From contig NZ_WBKI01000003.1 in the NCBI RefSeq assembly GCF_008830365.1, positions 1 to 64,000 of the forward strand: a stretch of DNA of 64,000 bases, given 5' to 3'. A model generated the notes under the pieces. It had not been told where the DNA came from. It did no database searches and worked only from the letters and a program-made list of their open reading frames with translations. Numbering within the stretch: the first letter of the stretch is position 1; the number at the start of each line of letters is the position of its first letter. The stretch comes from Serratia proteamaculans. Its GTDB lineage: Bacteria; Pseudomonadota; Gammaproteobacteria; Enterobacterales; Enterobacteriaceae. Both the position numbers and the translations under genes were made by a program. Below, one piece after another: positions 18,586 through 28,644 of this stretch.

Positions 18586-19101
18586 CTAGATGTGCAGTTC
18601 CTGCAATTTCTCTTTCGGCAACGCCAGCTCTTCGTTGTGGTTCACTACCACGTCGTGATCAAGAATGTGCTTGGCGATTTCCTGTGCTTCTTCCAGCGAG
18701 TGCATGTGGTAAGTACCGCACTGGAACTCATTCAGCTCAGGAATTTTGCGCTGATCGGTCACTTTCAGCACGTCACTCATCGCGGCTTTCCAGGCATCGG
18801 CAACACGCTGCTCTTCCGGCACGCCAATCAGGCTCATGTAGAAGCCGGTACGGCATCCCATTGGGGAGATATCGATAATCTCAACGCCCTGGCCATTCAG
18901 ATGGTCACGCATAAAGCCGGCAAACAGGTGTTCCAGCGTATGAATGCCGCGTTCAGGCATCACTTCCAGATTCGGACGGCAGAAGCGCAGATCGAATACG
19001 GTGATGGTATCGCCATGAGGAGTTTTCATGGTTTTCGCAACGCGGACAGCCGGGGCTGCCATGCGGGTATGGTCTACTGTGAAGCTATCCAGCAGTGGCA
19101 T
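18586..19101 (-). CDS. luxS: S-ribosylhomocysteine lyase LuxS (autoinducer-2 synthesis)
   Basis: 171 aa, the same length as E. coli LuxS. It cleaves S-ribosylhomocysteine to homocysteine and DPD, the precursor of AI-2. The metal ligands His54 and His58 in HTLEH and Cys128 in [10 protein letters not shown] are present, with the catalytic Glu57 and Cys83 (GCRTGFYM). GAGGTAAC precedes the ATG. Its promoter region overlaps the divergent micA unit, as in E. coli. Confidence 0.98.
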   Translation of the reverse strand: MPLLDSFTVDHTRMAAPAVRVAKTMKTPHGDTITVFDLRFCRPNLEVMPERGIHTLEHLFAGFMRDHLNGQGVEIIDISPMGCRTGFYMSLIGVPEEQRVADAWKAAMSDVLKVTDQRKIPELNEFQCGTYHMHSLEEAQEIAKHILDHDVVVNHNEELALPKEKLQELHI

Positions 19102-19154
19102 TTCGTTACCTCCTCGTAAAAGTGTATTTATTTCGAAACTTTTTTATCTATCCA

Positions 19155-19183
19155 GGAAACCTTTTCCAACTCAGCGAGTCTGA
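19155..19183 (+). promoter_or_regulatory. sigma-E promoter of micA
   Basis: -35 GGAAACC (19155-19161) and -10 TCTGA (19179-19183) are separated by 17 bp, and the RNA start is six bases later. This fits RpoE promoters (GGAACTT-N16-17-TCTGA type). Confidence 0.7.
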
Positions 19184-19189
19184 ATATGT

Positions 19190-19263
19190 GAAAGACGCGC
19201 ATTTGTTATCATCATCCCTGTCATCAGAGATGCATATTTGGCCACATTGATGTGGCCTTTTTC
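19190..19263 (+). ncRNA. micA: Small regulatory RNA MicA
   Basis: The sequence starts GAAAGACGCGCATTTGTTAT, which is the conserved 5' seed region of MicA, and ends in a GGCCACATTGATGTGGCC terminator hairpin (19240-19257) plus U run. An internal stem (CATCCCTG / CAGAGATG) precedes it. MicA is an Hfq-dependent sRNA that represses ompA and other outer membrane protein mRNAs under envelope stress. The location between luxS and gshA is the same as in E. coli. The 3' end is estimated. Confidence 0.95.
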
Positions 19264-19267
19264 TTTT

Positions 19268-20830
19268 TCAGCTCCCGCCATGTTGCTTCAGGAACTCTTC
19301 AAAGCTTAGCGTATCACTGGCTTCTATGTTGCGTTGACGCTGCCATGAGGCTTCCTGCTCCTTCGCCAGTTCGGCTTCAGTCAGGATTTCCAACGGCTCT
19401 TCCATCAGCATCTGACGGTATTGCTCAGCCAGTTGCAGGCCCACACGACCGGTCCCCTCTTCCTTCATCGCTTTCAGGATACGGGCAGAGAACGTCAGTT
19501 CCGGATCGTCAAATGCCGCGACCAGTTCGTCACACACCTGCTGGTACTGACGATCGCCGGCTTCACTATCCAACACTTCCGCCACGCGGCGCAAATCGTC
19601 AAACAGCGCTTTGCCTACTTTTGCCAACGGCTCACGGCTGTCATCACAACCGATGCCAATGGTCTGACCCGGTTTACGCCCTTCTAGGATCACCCGGTTC
19701 CAGTTTTTACGCGTACACAGCAATTCATCGCTGCTCATCTCCGGCGCATCGGCCAGCACACACCACACCAGGAACAGGTCCAGGAAACGCGCCTGCACCG
19801 CATCTACGCCGATTGGCGAGAACGGGTTGATATCCAGCGAGCGAACCTCAATGTATTCGATACCGCCCCGTAGCAGCGCATCTGACGGTGTCTCACCGCT
19901 TTTAGTCACACGCTTCGGCCGGATCGGCGCATAGAGTTCGTTTTCGATCTGCAGTACGTTACTGTTCAACTGCAGATGACGATCACCGTCTTTCACACCT
20001 AACTTGGCAAACTCTTCTGAAGGCGTGACAATCGCCCGTTTCAGGCCTTCAACGTAGCTTTGCAGATCGTTGAAGGTGATGCCCAGATTACTTTGCGATT
20101 TATTGGTGTAACCCAGATCACTCAACCGTAGTGAAGTGGCATACGGCAGATAGCACATACCCTGTTCGGTACGCTCAAACGGCAACGCAGTTTCACGCCC
20201 TTTCAGGAACGAAGAACAGATCGCCGGCGATGCGCCGAACAGATACGGGATCACCCAGCCAAAACGATAATAGTTACGGATCAGACGGAAGTAGCCCGCT
20301 GAAATCTGCTCCTTACCGCTTTCGGCATCTTTAACACCAGCCCATGCTTGCCAGAATTCCAGCGGCAGGGAGAAATTGTAGTGCACGCCGGAAATGGTCT
20401 GCATCAGCGCGCCGTAGCGGTTCTTCAACCCCTCACGGTACAACGTCTTCATGCGGCCAATATTCGACGAGCCGAACTGCGCCAACTCAATGTCCTGCTC
20501 GGCTTCAATAAAGCACGGCATACTGAGCGGCCACATGCGCTCCTCGCCCAGATTGCGCGCTACGTGACGATGAATATCACGCAAAAACGTCAGCAGGTGA
20601 TCGAGGTTGTCGTCAACCGGCGTAATAAACTCTAACAGCGCCTCGGCAAAGTCTGTGGTTATCCAGTGGTGCGTTAATGCCGCCCCCAACTTCTCCGGAT
20701 GTCCGGTTGTTGCAAGCTTTCCGTCTTCGGTGACACGCAGCGTTTCACGTTCAATGCCGCGACGAATGCCTTTTAATGCATGGGGATGGGCTTCCAACCA
20801 AGAAAGCGCCTGGGATACGTCCGGGATCAA
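19268..20830 (-). CDS. gshA: Glutamate-cysteine ligase GshA
   Basis: 520 aa (E. coli 518). ATP-dependent first step of glutathione synthesis. The start is TTG at 20830 ([13 protein letters not shown]), as in E. coli, with a good GGGAGG Shine-Dalgarno upstream. The family blocks [19 protein letters not shown] and [10 protein letters not shown] are visible. Confidence 0.98.
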   Translation of the reverse strand: MIPDVSQALSWLEAHPHALKGIRRGIERETLRVTEDGKLATTGHPEKLGAALTHHWITTDFAEALLEFITPVDDNLDHLLTFLRDIHRHVARNLGEERMWPLSMPCFIEAEQDIELAQFGSSNIGRMKTLYREGLKNRYGALMQTISGVHYNFSLPLEFWQAWAGVKDAESGKEQISAGYFRLIRNYYRFGWVIPYLFGASPAICSSFLKGRETALPFERTEQGMCYLPYATSLRLSDLGYTNKSQSNLGITFNDLQSYVEGLKRAIVTPSEEFAKLGVKDGDRHLQLNSNVLQIENELYAPIRPKRVTKSGETPSDALLRGGIEYIEVRSLDINPFSPIGVDAVQARFLDLFLVWCVLADAPEMSSDELLCTRKNWNRVILEGRKPGQTIGIGCDDSREPLAKVGKALFDDLRRVAEVLDSEAGDRQYQQVCDELVAAFDDPELTFSARILKAMKEEGTGRVGLQLAEQYRQMLMEEPLEILTEAELAKEQEASWQRQRNIEASDTLSFEEFLKQHGGS

Positions 20831-20912
20831 ATTGACCTCCCGCTTCTAAAAACAAGAACTCGTAAGCATACTGAATCTGCACCCGAGAGAATATTGAGTT
20901 ATATTCACGTCG

Positions 20913-21341
20913 TTAATGCCACCAGGCCATTCCCTGTAACGTTATCATAGTCAAAATGATGTAACGCAGCGCCTTTCCGATACACAGAAACAGCGCGACA
21001 GGGCCCCAGGGCATGCGCAGCCAGCCTGCCAACACGCACAACAAATCGCCCACCACCGGCACCCAACTGAGCAACAGCGCAGCCGGGCCAAAGCGTTGCA
21101 TCCACCCCAGTGCTGTATCCAGCCCTCGCTGTGGTTTCAACGCCGGTAACAGGCGCCCGATAATGACATTGGTCAGCCCACCAAGCGTATTGCCCAACGT
21201 CGCGGCCAGCACCAGCAATTCCGGTGAGACACGACTGTTGGTCAGCAAAGCGACCAAAATAATTTCTGAATTTCCCGGCAACAACGTCGCACTGAGAAAG
21301 CTGCCGCCGAATAACGACATCACGGCCAGCGTACTACTCAC
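20913..21341 (-). CDS. yqaA: SNARE/DedA-like inner membrane protein YqaA
   Basis: 142 aa with about four hydrophobic segments and the DedA-family block LLPGNSEIILVALL and GNTLGGLTNVIIGR. The function is not established. The start is GTG at 21341, and GTGA overlaps the yqaB stop by four bases, so translation is coupled to yqaB. Confidence 0.9.
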   Translation of the reverse strand: MSSTLAVMSLFGGSFLSATLLPGNSEIILVALLTNSRVSPELLVLAATLGNTLGGLTNVIIGRLLPALKPQRGLDTALGWMQRFGPAALLLSWVPVVGDLLCVLAGWLRMPWGPVALFLCIGKALRYIILTMITLQGMAWWH

Positions 21342-21904
21342 AGCGTGCGGACATCTACCACAGCCATATTGGCGCTTTTCGCCGCCTGGATGCCGAAATC
21401 TGCGTCCTCAAACACCACACATTTCTCTGGCGGTACGCCAATCAGTTCGGCGCAACGCAGGAAGGTGTCCGGCTCCGGCTTGTGACGCTGCACGTCGTCA
21501 GCACCCACGATCGCATCAAAGCAGTGGAACAGGCCCAGATGACGCAGCAGAGTTTCGGCCATACGATGCTCACTGCCGGTACCCACTGCCATCGGGCGGC
21601 GGCCATGGTAGGCTTTCACCACCTCGATCAATGGTAAGGGTTGTACACTGTCCAGTAGCATTGCTTCTACCGCACGGGTTTTCTCTGCAGCCAGATGGTG
21701 AGGATCAAGATCGGCCTGATGGCTGGCAATAATCGCCTGGGCAATTCGCCAGGTCGGAGAACCGCTCAACGCCATCACCGCTGGCTCATCAAACGTCATA
21801 CCGTAACGGGACAACACTTCACGCCACGCCTTACGGTGCGTCGGCTCAGTATCGAGAATGGTGCCGTCCATGTCGAAAATAAGACCCTGATAGCGGTCGT
21901 ACAT
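21338..21904 (-). CDS. yqaB: HAD-family fructose-1-phosphate / 6-phosphogluconate phosphatase YqaB
   Basis: 188 aa, the same length as E. coli YqaB. HAD motif I FDMDGTILDTEPTH with nucleophile Asp11 and Asp13, the GTGSEHRM motif II, and HKPEPDTF / FEDADFGIQAA for motifs III and IV. Sugar phosphate hydrolysis is inferred from the E. coli enzyme. Confidence 0.94.
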   Translation of the reverse strand: MYDRYQGLIFDMDGTILDTEPTHRKAWREVLSRYGMTFDEPAVMALSGSPTWRIAQAIIASHQADLDPHHLAAEKTRAVEAMLLDSVQPLPLIEVVKAYHGRRPMAVGTGSEHRMAETLLRHLGLFHCFDAIVGADDVQRHKPEPDTFLRCAELIGVPPEKCVVFEDADFGIQAAKSANMAVVDVRTL

Positions 21905-22049
21905 CGTTACTCCATGATCGTTGAGGAAAGAAAACTACTTTAGCGTAAAGCCGGAAGGTTGTCGCTGATCGCGTAATAGCGGAATGTGCTGTGCGCAAGA
22001 GTAAAGATGGTGGGATTACAGTAGCGTATCGCCGAATGCCAGAAAGCGA

Positions 22050-22072
22050 AAAACCCGCCTTGGCGGGTTTTT
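22050..22072 (-). terminator. Terminator of the tRNA operon
   Basis: AAACCCGCC (22051-22059) pairs with GGCGGGTTT (22062-22070) with a two-base loop. On the minus strand it ends in a U run. It lies just after the tRNA fragment at 22079. Confidence 0.85.
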
Positions 22073-22078
22073 CTTAGA

Positions 22079-22097
22079 TGGTGCATCCAGGAGGATT
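22079..22097 (-). repeat. 19-bp fragment of the tRNA-Arg 3' end
   Basis: Identical to the last 19 nt of the three tRNA-Arg(ACG) genes, including CCA (minus strand AATCCTCCTGGATGCACCA). No other tRNA part is attached, so it is either a remnant of a deleted fourth copy or a terminal repeat as seen at other tRNA operons. The spacer at 22098-22216 contains GTTGC-TAGA-GCAAC (22128-22141), a short hairpin, and nothing recognised. Confidence 0.85.
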
Positions 22098-22216
22098 ACT
22101 CAGCGTAACCGCTTCGCCCTGCGGGCCGTTGCTAGAGCAACGTTATCCTTCTTCGTGCTACCTTCCAGTTCGTAGCTATCTGAAAGCGAAGACTTAGAGA
22201 TAAGTGCTTTTCAATA

Positions 22217-22293
22217 TGGTGCATCCAGGAGGATTCGAACCTCCGACCGCTCGGTTCGTAGCCGAGTACTCTATCCAGCTGAGCTATGGATGC
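22217..22293 (-). tRNA. tRNA-Arg(ACG), copy 3 of operon
   Basis: 77 nt on the minus strand, 5' GCATCCATAGCTCAG to CCA-encoded 3' end. Anticodon loop CTACGAA gives ACG, read as ICG after deamination. Identical to the two other copies. Confidence 0.97.
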
Positions 22294-22343
22294 ATTACTA
22301 TTTTTGGTTTGTCTGCTTGAAGAAACAAGTTTGACAGAAAGAA

Positions 22344-22420
22344 TGGTGCATCCAGGAGGATTCGAACCTCCGACCGCTCGGTTCGTAGCCGAGTACTCTA
22401 TCCAGCTGAGCTATGGATGC
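22344..22420 (-). tRNA. tRNA-Arg(ACG), copy 2 of operon
   Basis: 77 nt, identical to the neighbouring copies, anticodon ACG, CCA encoded. Separated from copy 3 by 50 bp. Confidence 0.97.
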
Positions 22421-22481
22421 ACAGGAATTCTTTTTTGATACCGTATGGTACGTTGTTACTACCCCACCATACTGCAAAATA

Positions 22482-22558
22482 TGGTGCATCCAGGAGGATT
22501 CGAACCTCCGACCGCTCGGTTCGTAGCCGAGTACTCTATCCAGCTGAGCTATGGATGC
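22482..22558 (-). tRNA. tRNA-Arg(ACG), copy 1 of operon
   Basis: 77 nt, identical to the neighbouring copies, anticodon ACG, CCA encoded. It directly follows the tRNA-Ser gene by three bases, so both are processed from one transcript. Confidence 0.97.
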
Positions 22559-22561
22559 AAA

Positions 22562-22654
22562 TGGCGGTGAGGCGGGGATTCGAACCCCGGATGCAGCTTT
22601 TGACCGCATACTCCCTTAGCAGGGGAGCGCCTTCAGCCTCTCGGCCACCTCACC
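22562..22654 (-). tRNA. serV: tRNA-Ser(GCU)
   Basis: 93 nt class II tRNA on the minus strand starting GGTGAGGTGGCCGAGAGGC, with a long variable arm and anticodon GCT, CCA encoded. It corresponds to E. coli serV, which also leads the argV-Y-Z-Q group. Confidence 0.97.
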
Positions 22655-22718
22655 ATACGCTTCTTGCGAATTGTGCCTAACTTGCTTTGGAGAAGCTCAT
22701 CGGCACTGCGTGGCGCAC

Positions 22719-22746
22719 ATATTACTTTCTCCGACTTTTAAGTCAA
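22719..22746 (-). promoter_or_regulatory. tRNA-Ser/Arg operon promoter
   Basis: On the minus strand -35 TTGACT (22746-22741) and -10 TAATAT (22724-22719) with 16-bp spacing, followed by the GC-rich discriminator GTGCGCCACGC, which is characteristic of stringently controlled stable RNA promoters. The rest of the gap up to csrA (22747-22920) holds nothing recognised. Confidence 0.8.
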
Positions 22747-22922
22747 ACAATTTTTCCCATCTCATGCGTGTTTGCACAATTCACGCTCAACATGGGTAAT
22801 TTCAAGTCAAAAAGAGTGTTTTATCAACAGGCAATAACAGTGAATTAGCAAACAAAGCGAAAGAAGCGGCAGAAAGATTTTGCAGGGAAGTCTGGGAAAG
22901 GTCGGTGGCGGGCACAAAAAAG

Positions 22923-22960
22923 CGCAGTAGCGTCTCGCTGAGCAACGAGACGCTGCTTCG
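22923..22960 (-). terminator. csrA terminator
   Basis: AGCGTCTCG (22929-22937) and CGAGACGCT (22946-22954) form a stem extended on both sides. On the minus strand it is followed by GCGCTTTTTTG. It lies directly after the csrA stop. Confidence 0.8.
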
Positions 22961-22963
22961 AAA

Positions 22964-23149
22964 TCAGAAAGTCGTCTGTTGAGACTTCTCGGCCTGAATG
23001 CGCTGATAGATTTCTTCGCGGTGAACTGACACCTCTTTAGGGGCATTCACACCAATACGAACCTGGTTGCCTTTGACCCCTAACACTGTGACAGTGACCT
23101 CATCGCCAATCATGAGGGTTTCACCAACTCGACGAGTCAGAATTAACAT
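22964..23149 (-). CDS. csrA: Carbon storage regulator CsrA (RsmA)
   Basis: 61 aa dimeric RNA-binding protein that recognises GGA in hairpin loops of mRNA leaders and is titrated by CsrB-type sRNAs. The conserved [24 protein letters not shown] start and VHREEIY block are present. It controls motility, biofilm and carbon metabolism globally. It lies between the tRNA-Ser operon and alaS, as in E. coli. Confidence 0.99.
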   Translation of the reverse strand: MLILTRRVGETLMIGDEVTVTVLGVKGNQVRIGVNAPKEVSVHREEIYQRIQAEKSQQTTF

Positions 23150-23401
23150 TCTTTGCTCCTTGAAAGATTAAAAGAGTCGGGTCTCTCAGTTTCCCCGTCA
23201 GTATCCATCATATGCTGCGAAAACGTAAGTCATGTAACCCACAATAAATGTAAGCAGACTTGGTCTCACCTCAGATAATGATAAGTTTAGCCGACCTGAA
23301 AAACTTTGTTCCCGTAATTGTAACCAAATTGTGTTAGCACAGTTTAAAAACGCCATAATCAGTAATGAGTTATGGCGTTTGTAAGTACTATTTATTTATA
23401 T

Positions 23402-26029
23402 TCACAGTTTCGAGGCTACCCAAGCTTCTACGCTGTCTAATGCCGCTGGCAGGGCGCTGACATCAGTCCCCCCGGCCTGCGCCATATCAGGGCGTCCGCC
23501 CCCTTTGCCGCCAACCTGCTGCGCCACGTTACCGATCAGCTCGCCGGCTTTCACCCGGTCGGTCAAATCTTTGGTCACGCCGGCAATCAGGCTCACCTTA
23601 TCATCGGCCGTGGTGGCCAGCACGATAATCGCAGAACCCAGTTGATTTTTCAGGTCATCAACCATGGTTCGCAGCATTTTGGCCTCAACGTTATCCAACT
23701 GGCTGACCAACAGCTGTACGCCGTTAACCATTTTCGCCTTGCTGGACAATGAAGCGCTTTCTTGCGCCGCCTGCTGATCCTTCAACTGTTGCAGCTCTTT
23801 TTCCAAGGCACGGGTACGATCGAGCACCGCTCGCACTTTGTCAGTCAGGTTATTGCTGTCACCCTTAACCAGATGAGCAACGTCCTGTAACAGATCGTTT
23901 TGCTGATGCAAGGTAGCAATCGCCCCTTCACCGGTTACCGCTTCAATACGGCGGATACCGGCGGCGGTGCCAGACTCACTCAGAATGCGGAACAGACCGA
24001 TATCGCCGGTACGGCTGGCATGGGTGCCGCCACACAGCTCGGTCGAGAAGTCGCCCATGGTCAGTACGCGCACGTTGTCGTCGTACTTCTCACCGAACAG
24101 CGCCATAGCGCCCTTCTCTTTGGCATCATCTAACGCCATGACCTCGGTTTGCACCGGCAGGTTACGACGTATCTGCTGGTTTACCAAGTCTTCCACAATG
24201 CGAATTTGCTCCGGCTTCATCGCTTCAAAATGCGAGAAGTCAAAACGCAGGTATTTATCGTTAACCAACGAGCCTTTCTGCGCCACGTGTTCGCCCAGCG
24301 TCTGACGCAGTGCAGCGTGCAGCAGGTGGGTCGCGGAGTGGTTCAGACGAATGCGGTTGCGGCGAACAGTGTCGATTTGCGCATCAACGCGGTCCTTCAC
24401 TTTCAGCGAACCCTGAGACAACTTGCCCTGATGGCCGATAGCCTGACCGTATTTCTGGGTATCACTTACCACAAAATCAGCGCCGGCGGCTTTCAGCACG
24501 CCTTTATCGCCGACCTGACCACCGGACTCACCGTAGAACGGGGTCTCGTCCAGTACCACCACGGCTTCTTCACCGGCGTGGATCTCGTCCACAGGTTGAC
24601 CATCACGGAACAGCGCGGTCACGGTGGACTGCTGTTGTTCATGATCATAGCCGTTGAATTGGCTGGCACCATCAACACGGATCATGCTGTTGTAGTCTGC
24701 ACCGAAACCGCTGGACTCACGCGCACGACGGCGCTGGGCTTCCATTGCCTGTTCGAAACCGGCTTCATCCACTTTCAGGCCACGTTCGCGACACACGTCT
24801 GCCGTCAGATCGACCGGGAAACCATAGGTGTCATACAGTCGGAATGCAGTTTCACCATCAAGGGTATCGCCCTGCAAGTTGGCCAGTTCTTCATCCAGCA
24901 GCGTCAAACCACGCTCCAGGGTACGGGCAAACTGATCTTCTTCGGTTTTCAGCACTTGCTCAACCAGTGACTGCTGACGCTTCAATTCATCGGCTGCCGG
25001 CCCCATCACTTCGATTAGCGGAGCGACCAGCTTGTAGAAGAAGGTGTCTTTCGCGCCCAGCATGTTGCCATGGCGAACCGCGCGGCGGATGATTCGACGC
25101 AGTACATAACCACGGCCTTCGTTTGACGGTGTCACACCGTCTGACACCAGGAAGGCGCAAGAACGGATATGGTCGGCAATAACGCGCAGGGATTTGTTAT
25201 CCAAATCTGTGGCGCCGGTCACCTTGGCCACCGCGGTAATCAGCTTGCTGAACAGATCGATTTCATAGTTGGAGTTCACATGCTGCAAGACTGCGGCAAT
25301 ACGCTCCAGGCCCATACCGGTATCTACCGAAGGTTTTGGCAGTGGCAGCATGGTACCGTCGGATTGACGGTTGAACTGCATGAATACGAGGTTCCAGATC
25401 TCAATGTAGCGATCGCCGTCTTCTTCCGGACTGCCCGGCGGGCCACCCCAGATATGATCGCCGTGATCGTAGAAAATCTCGGTGCACGGGCCACATGGGC
25501 CTGTATCACCCATCTGCCAGAAGTTGTCAGAGGCAAAGGCGCCGCCTTTATTGTCGCCAATGCGGATAATACGCTCTGCCGGTACGCCAATTTGCTTCTG
25601 CCAGATGTCGAAGGCTTCGTCATCGGTTTCATAGACGGTCACCCACAGCCGGTCTTTCGGCAGGTTAAACCAGTTTTCACCAGTCAACAGTTCCCACGCG
25701 TAGCCGATGGCATCGTGTTTGAAGTAGTCGCCGAAACTGAAGTTACCCAGCATTTCGAAGAAGGTGTGGTGACGTGCGGTATAACCGACGTTTTCCAGAT
25801 CGTTATGCTTGCCGCCCGCACGTACGCAACGCTGTGAGGTAGTAGCTCGGGAATAGGCGCGCTTGTCCAGCCCCAGGAAAACATCTTTAAATTGGTTCAT
25901 GCCGGCATTGGTAAACAACAATGTCGGATCATTGTCAGGCACCAGGGAGCTGCTTGCTACAACCTGATGACCCTTACTATGAAAGAAATCGAGAAACGCT
26001 TGACGGATCTCAGCGGTGCTCTTGCTCAT
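23402..26029 (-). CDS. alaS: Alanyl-tRNA synthetase
   Basis: 875 aa from the ATG at 26029 ([16 protein letters not shown]), against 876 in E. coli. A longer in-frame start at 26080 exists but matches no family N-terminus. It has the class II catalytic domain with FFHSKGH and [12 protein letters not shown], an editing domain with the zinc motif HXXXH (HSATH) and [13 protein letters not shown], and the C-terminal C-Ala domain ([13 protein letters not shown]). Confidence 0.98.
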   Translation of the reverse strand: MSKSTAEIRQAFLDFFHSKGHQVVASSSLVPDNDPTLLFTNAGMNQFKDVFLGLDKRAYSRATTSQRCVRAGGKHNDLENVGYTARHHTFFEMLGNFSFGDYFKHDAIGYAWELLTGENWFNLPKDRLWVTVYETDDEAFDIWQKQIGVPAERIIRIGDNKGGAFASDNFWQMGDTGPCGPCTEIFYDHGDHIWGGPPGSPEEDGDRYIEIWNLVFMQFNRQSDGTMLPLPKPSVDTGMGLERIAAVLQHVNSNYEIDLFSKLITAVAKVTGATDLDNKSLRVIADHIRSCAFLVSDGVTPSNEGRGYVLRRIIRRAVRHGNMLGAKDTFFYKLVAPLIEVMGPAADELKRQQSLVEQVLKTEEDQFARTLERGLTLLDEELANLQGDTLDGETAFRLYDTYGFPVDLTADVCRERGLKVDEAGFEQAMEAQRRRARESSGFGADYNSMIRVDGASQFNGYDHEQQQSTVTALFRDGQPVDEIHAGEEAVVVLDETPFYGESGGQVGDKGVLKAAGADFVVSDTQKYGQAIGHQGKLSQGSLKVKDRVDAQIDTVRRNRIRLNHSATHLLHAALRQTLGEHVAQKGSLVNDKYLRFDFSHFEAMKPEQIRIVEDLVNQQIRRNLPVQTEVMALDDAKEKGAMALFGEKYDDNVRVLTMGDFSTELCGGTHASRTGDIGLFRILSESGTAAGIRRIEAVTGEGAIATLHQQNDLLQDVAHLVKGDSNNLTDKVRAVLDRTRALEKELQQLKDQQAAQESASLSSKAKMVNGVQLLVSQLDNVEAKMLRTMVDDLKNQLGSAIIVLATTADDKVSLIAGVTKDLTDRVKAGELIGNVAQQVGGKGGGRPDMAQAGGTDVSALPAALDSVEAWVASKL

Positions 26030-26161
26030 AATTTTCCCGGAAAGGCTAGAATAACGACACGTGAGCAAGATACGCGACATCCTGACGATGCATCTAACTC
26101 ACGAACAAAAAGTGGGGATAAGATAAATTTTCTTCAGAGGGAAGTAAAACCCCGTGTGCGT

Positions 26162-26668
26162 TCATTGCGCAAAATCACGGAAAATTGACTGAATTTCTTC
26201 CTGGAAAAAGCCACGATAGAGCAGATAACGCTGCACTTTGGCTTTTTCTTTCCAGTCCGTAGGCAATGAGTCGCCAAATTTACGCTGTGCCACCTGTTTG
26301 GCCTGTTCACACCAGTCAATCTCACAGTCCGCCAACGCGGCCTGCGTCAACTCTTTATCCACGCCTTTTTGCATCAGTTCAGAGCGGATGCGCTGCGCAC
26401 CATAGCCTTTACGGCTGCGGCTACCGATGTAGCTGCGGGCAAAGCGCTCATCGTCCAGCCAGTTATGCTGGTAGCAATAGGCAATCACCTGCTCGATAAC
26501 GGCAGGATCAATGGGTTCTTCAGGGGGCGGAGCAGGGGACGAGGGGGTTTTGGTGCCAAATCTGGCTTTCGCCATAAATGGCTGCGCCGCAAGTTTGCGG
26601 CGCAGTTCAGCTTCACTATGATCGCGTTGCGACAGCAGGCGCATGGCGCGGCTTAGCAAATCATTCAT
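26162..26668 (-). CDS. recX: RecA regulatory protein RecX
   Basis: 168 aa (E. coli 166). A helical-repeat protein that caps RecA filaments and inhibits RecA. It begins MNDLLSRAMRLLSQRDHSEAELRRKL and has the conserved RERGYGAQRI-type block (SRKGYGAQRIRSELMQKG). It follows recA by 63 bp across the leaky recA terminator, so it is expressed by read-through under SOS. Confidence 0.97.
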   Translation of the reverse strand: MNDLLSRAMRLLSQRDHSEAELRRKLAAQPFMAKARFGTKTPSSPAPPPEEPIDPAVIEQVIAYCYQHNWLDDERFARSYIGSRSRKGYGAQRIRSELMQKGVDKELTQAALADCEIDWCEQAKQVAQRKFGDSLPTDWKEKAKVQRYLLYRGFFQEEIQSIFRDFAQ

Positions 26669-26689
26669 TATTCAAGCCTGATTAATTAA

Positions 26690-26721
26690 CGTTCGTGAAC
26701 CCTCAATGGTGCTCACGAACG
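26690..26721 (-). terminator. recA terminator (leaky, before recX)
   Basis: CGTTCGTGAGC and GTTCACGAACG pair between the recA stop (26732) and the recX start. It is the E. coli arrangement in which a fraction of transcripts reads through into recX. Confidence 0.75.
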
Positions 26722-26731
26722 TCAGCAGCGA

Positions 26732-27793
26732 TTAAAACTCTTCGCTGGTTTCAGCTTCATCATCGAAGCCTTCGTTGGTGGCAGCGACCAGTTCGCCGTT
26801 GCTGTGCAGCAGCAGTTCACGCAGTCGTTTATCCAACTCAGCAGCCACCGCCGGGTTTTCTTTCAGGAAGTTACAGGCGTTTGCCTTACCCTGACCGATT
26901 TTGTCACCGTTGTAGCTGTACCAGGCGCCGGCTTTCTCGATCATCTTGTGCTTAACGCCCAGATCAACCAGTTCACCGCGGCTGTTGATGCCTTCACCGT
27001 ACAGAATTTGGAACTCGGCCTGCTTGAACGGCGCAGCAATTTTGTTTTTCACCACTTTTACGCGGGTTTCGCTGCCGACCACTTCATCACCTTCTTTTAC
27101 CGCGCCGATACGGCGGATATCCAGACGAACAGAAGCGTAGAATTTCAGTGCGTTACCGCCAGTGGTGGTTTCCGGGTTACCGAACATCACACCGATTTTC
27201 ATACGGATCTGGTTGATGAAGATCAGCAGCGTGTTGGCGTTTTTCAGGTTACCCGCCAGCTTACGCATCGCCTGGCTCATCATACGTGCCGCCAGGCCCA
27301 TATGTGAGTCACCAATTTCACCTTCGATTTCCGCTTTTGGCGTCAACGCCGCTACGGAGTCAACGATGATCACATCAACCGCGCCAGAGCGGGTTAAGGC
27401 ATCACAGATTTCCAGCGCTTGCTCACCAGTGTCCGGCTGAGAACACAGCAGGTTGTCGATATCAACACCCAGCTTTTTCGCATAAATCGGATCCAGCGCG
27501 TGTTCGGCATCGATGAACGCACAGGTTTTACCCTGGCGCTGTGCCGAAGCGATAACCTGCAGCGTCAGGGTAGTTTTACCTGAAGACTCCGGGCCATAAA
27601 TCTCAACGATACGACCCATTGGCAGGCCGCCCGCACCCAGTGCGATATCCAGTGACAGTGAGCCGGTGGAGATCGTTTCTACGTCCATAGAACGGTCTTC
27701 ACCCAGACGCATGATGGAGCCTTTGCCGAACTGTTTCTCAATCTGGCCCAGTGCCGCAGCTAGCGCCTTTTGCTTGTTCTCATCAATAGCCAT
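26732..27793 (-). CDS. recA: Recombinase RecA
   Basis: 353 aa from the ATG at 27793 ([17 protein letters not shown]), the same length as E. coli. Walker A GPESSGKT is at 67-74, followed by the L1/L2 loops and an acidic C-terminus (EAETSEEF-type). It drives homologous recombination and LexA cleavage. A longer in-frame start seven codons upstream has no support. Confidence 0.99.
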   Translation of the reverse strand: MAIDENKQKALAAALGQIEKQFGKGSIMRLGEDRSMDVETISTGSLSLDIALGAGGLPMGRIVEIYGPESSGKTTLTLQVIASAQRQGKTCAFIDAEHALDPIYAKKLGVDIDNLLCSQPDTGEQALEICDALTRSGAVDVIIVDSVAALTPKAEIEGEIGDSHMGLAARMMSQAMRKLAGNLKNANTLLIFINQIRMKIGVMFGNPETTTGGNALKFYASVRLDIRRIGAVKEGDEVVGSETRVKVVKNKIAAPFKQAEFQILYGEGINSRGELVDLGVKHKMIEKAGAWYSYNGDKIGQGKANACNFLKENPAVAAELDKRLRELLLHSNGELVAATNEGFDDEAETSEEF

Positions 27794-27869
27794 TTTTGCT
27801 CCTTCGTTACGCAATGTCGGTGTTACCCCACACTGCCACTGATTGTATGTTGTGCAGGAAATGCCACTA

Positions 27870-27897
27870 ATTATACTGTATGGTCATACAGTATCAA
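27870..27897 (-). promoter_or_regulatory. recA promoter with LexA box
   Basis: On the minus strand -35 TTGATA (27897-27892) and -10 TATAAT (27875-27870) with 16-bp spacing match the E. coli recA promoter. Between them lies the SOS box TACTGTATGGTCATACAGTA (27874-27893, core CTGT-N8-ACAG), so LexA blocks both promoter elements. Confidence 0.95.
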
Positions 27898-27905
27898 GCC
27901 TAATT

Positions 27906-28394
27906 TTACAAAAAATCATCAAGCGCGGTTTGCAGCGCAAAAATCGTCGCCTGAAGCCGCACTGCATCGCGATCGCCGCTAAATTGCTTCTTGTGCGTCA
28001 CTACCCTTCCGGAGCGGTCGGCAAAGCCAAACCAAACGGTGCCCACCGGTTTTTCCGTACTCCCGCCGTCGGGTCCGGCAATGCCGCTCACCGACAGCGC
28101 CAAGCTGGCCCGTGCGGCGTGTAACGCCCCCTGAGCCATTTCGCGCACCACTTCTTCGCTCACTGCGCCATGGGCTGTCAGGGTCGCTTCAGCCACGCCC
28201 AACAATTCATGTTTCGCCGTATTGCTGTAGGTGACAAAGCCACGGTCGAAATAGGCAGAACTCCCGGCAATGTCGGTGATGGCTTTGGCAATGCCGCCGC
28301 CAGTGCAGGACTCCGCGCAGGTGATCCACTGGCCGTTGGCCTTCAGTTTTTCGCCCACCGCATTGCTGAGTTTACGCAGTTGATTTTCACTCAT
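27906..28394 (-). CDS. pncC: Nicotinamide-nucleotide amidase PncC (CinA C-terminal family)
   Basis: 162 aa. It deamidates NMN to NaMN in NAD recycling. The CinA motif CAESCTGGG, with the probable catalytic Ser29, and SGIAGPDGGSTEKPVGTVWFG are present. It lies upstream of recA in the same direction, separated by the recA promoter, as in E. coli ygaD. Confidence 0.96.
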   Translation of the reverse strand: MSENQLRKLSNAVGEKLKANGQWITCAESCTGGGIAKAITDIAGSSAYFDRGFVTYSNTAKHELLGVAEATLTAHGAVSEEVVREMAQGALHAARASLALSVSGIAGPDGGSTEKPVGTVWFGFADRSGRVVTHKKQFSGDRDAVRLQATIFALQTALDDFL

Positions 28395-28644
28395 AACCTC
28401 TCCTTAGCGAATCAGGTATATGCGCCCGATAGTAGCATTTATCAAGCTTGCCTGACGGCGTGATGACAGAAATGCGCGGCGCTTCGCAGGCGAGGCGGTG
28501 TTAAGCGGCAAACCAAACTGCTAGTATCGAATGTAATGCCCGGGTTAACGGGCGGTGTTTTGCACGAGGGATCTCACCGGGTTGCCTTTGCCACCGGCAG
28601 GGTCAGCCCCAGGGCAAACCAGGATAAAAGATTAGGATGATAGA

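Noticed and set aside
22298-22609. 103-aa ORF with repeated [25 protein letters not shown]
   Set aside because: It is a translation of the repeated tRNA-Arg genes, a known false ORF.
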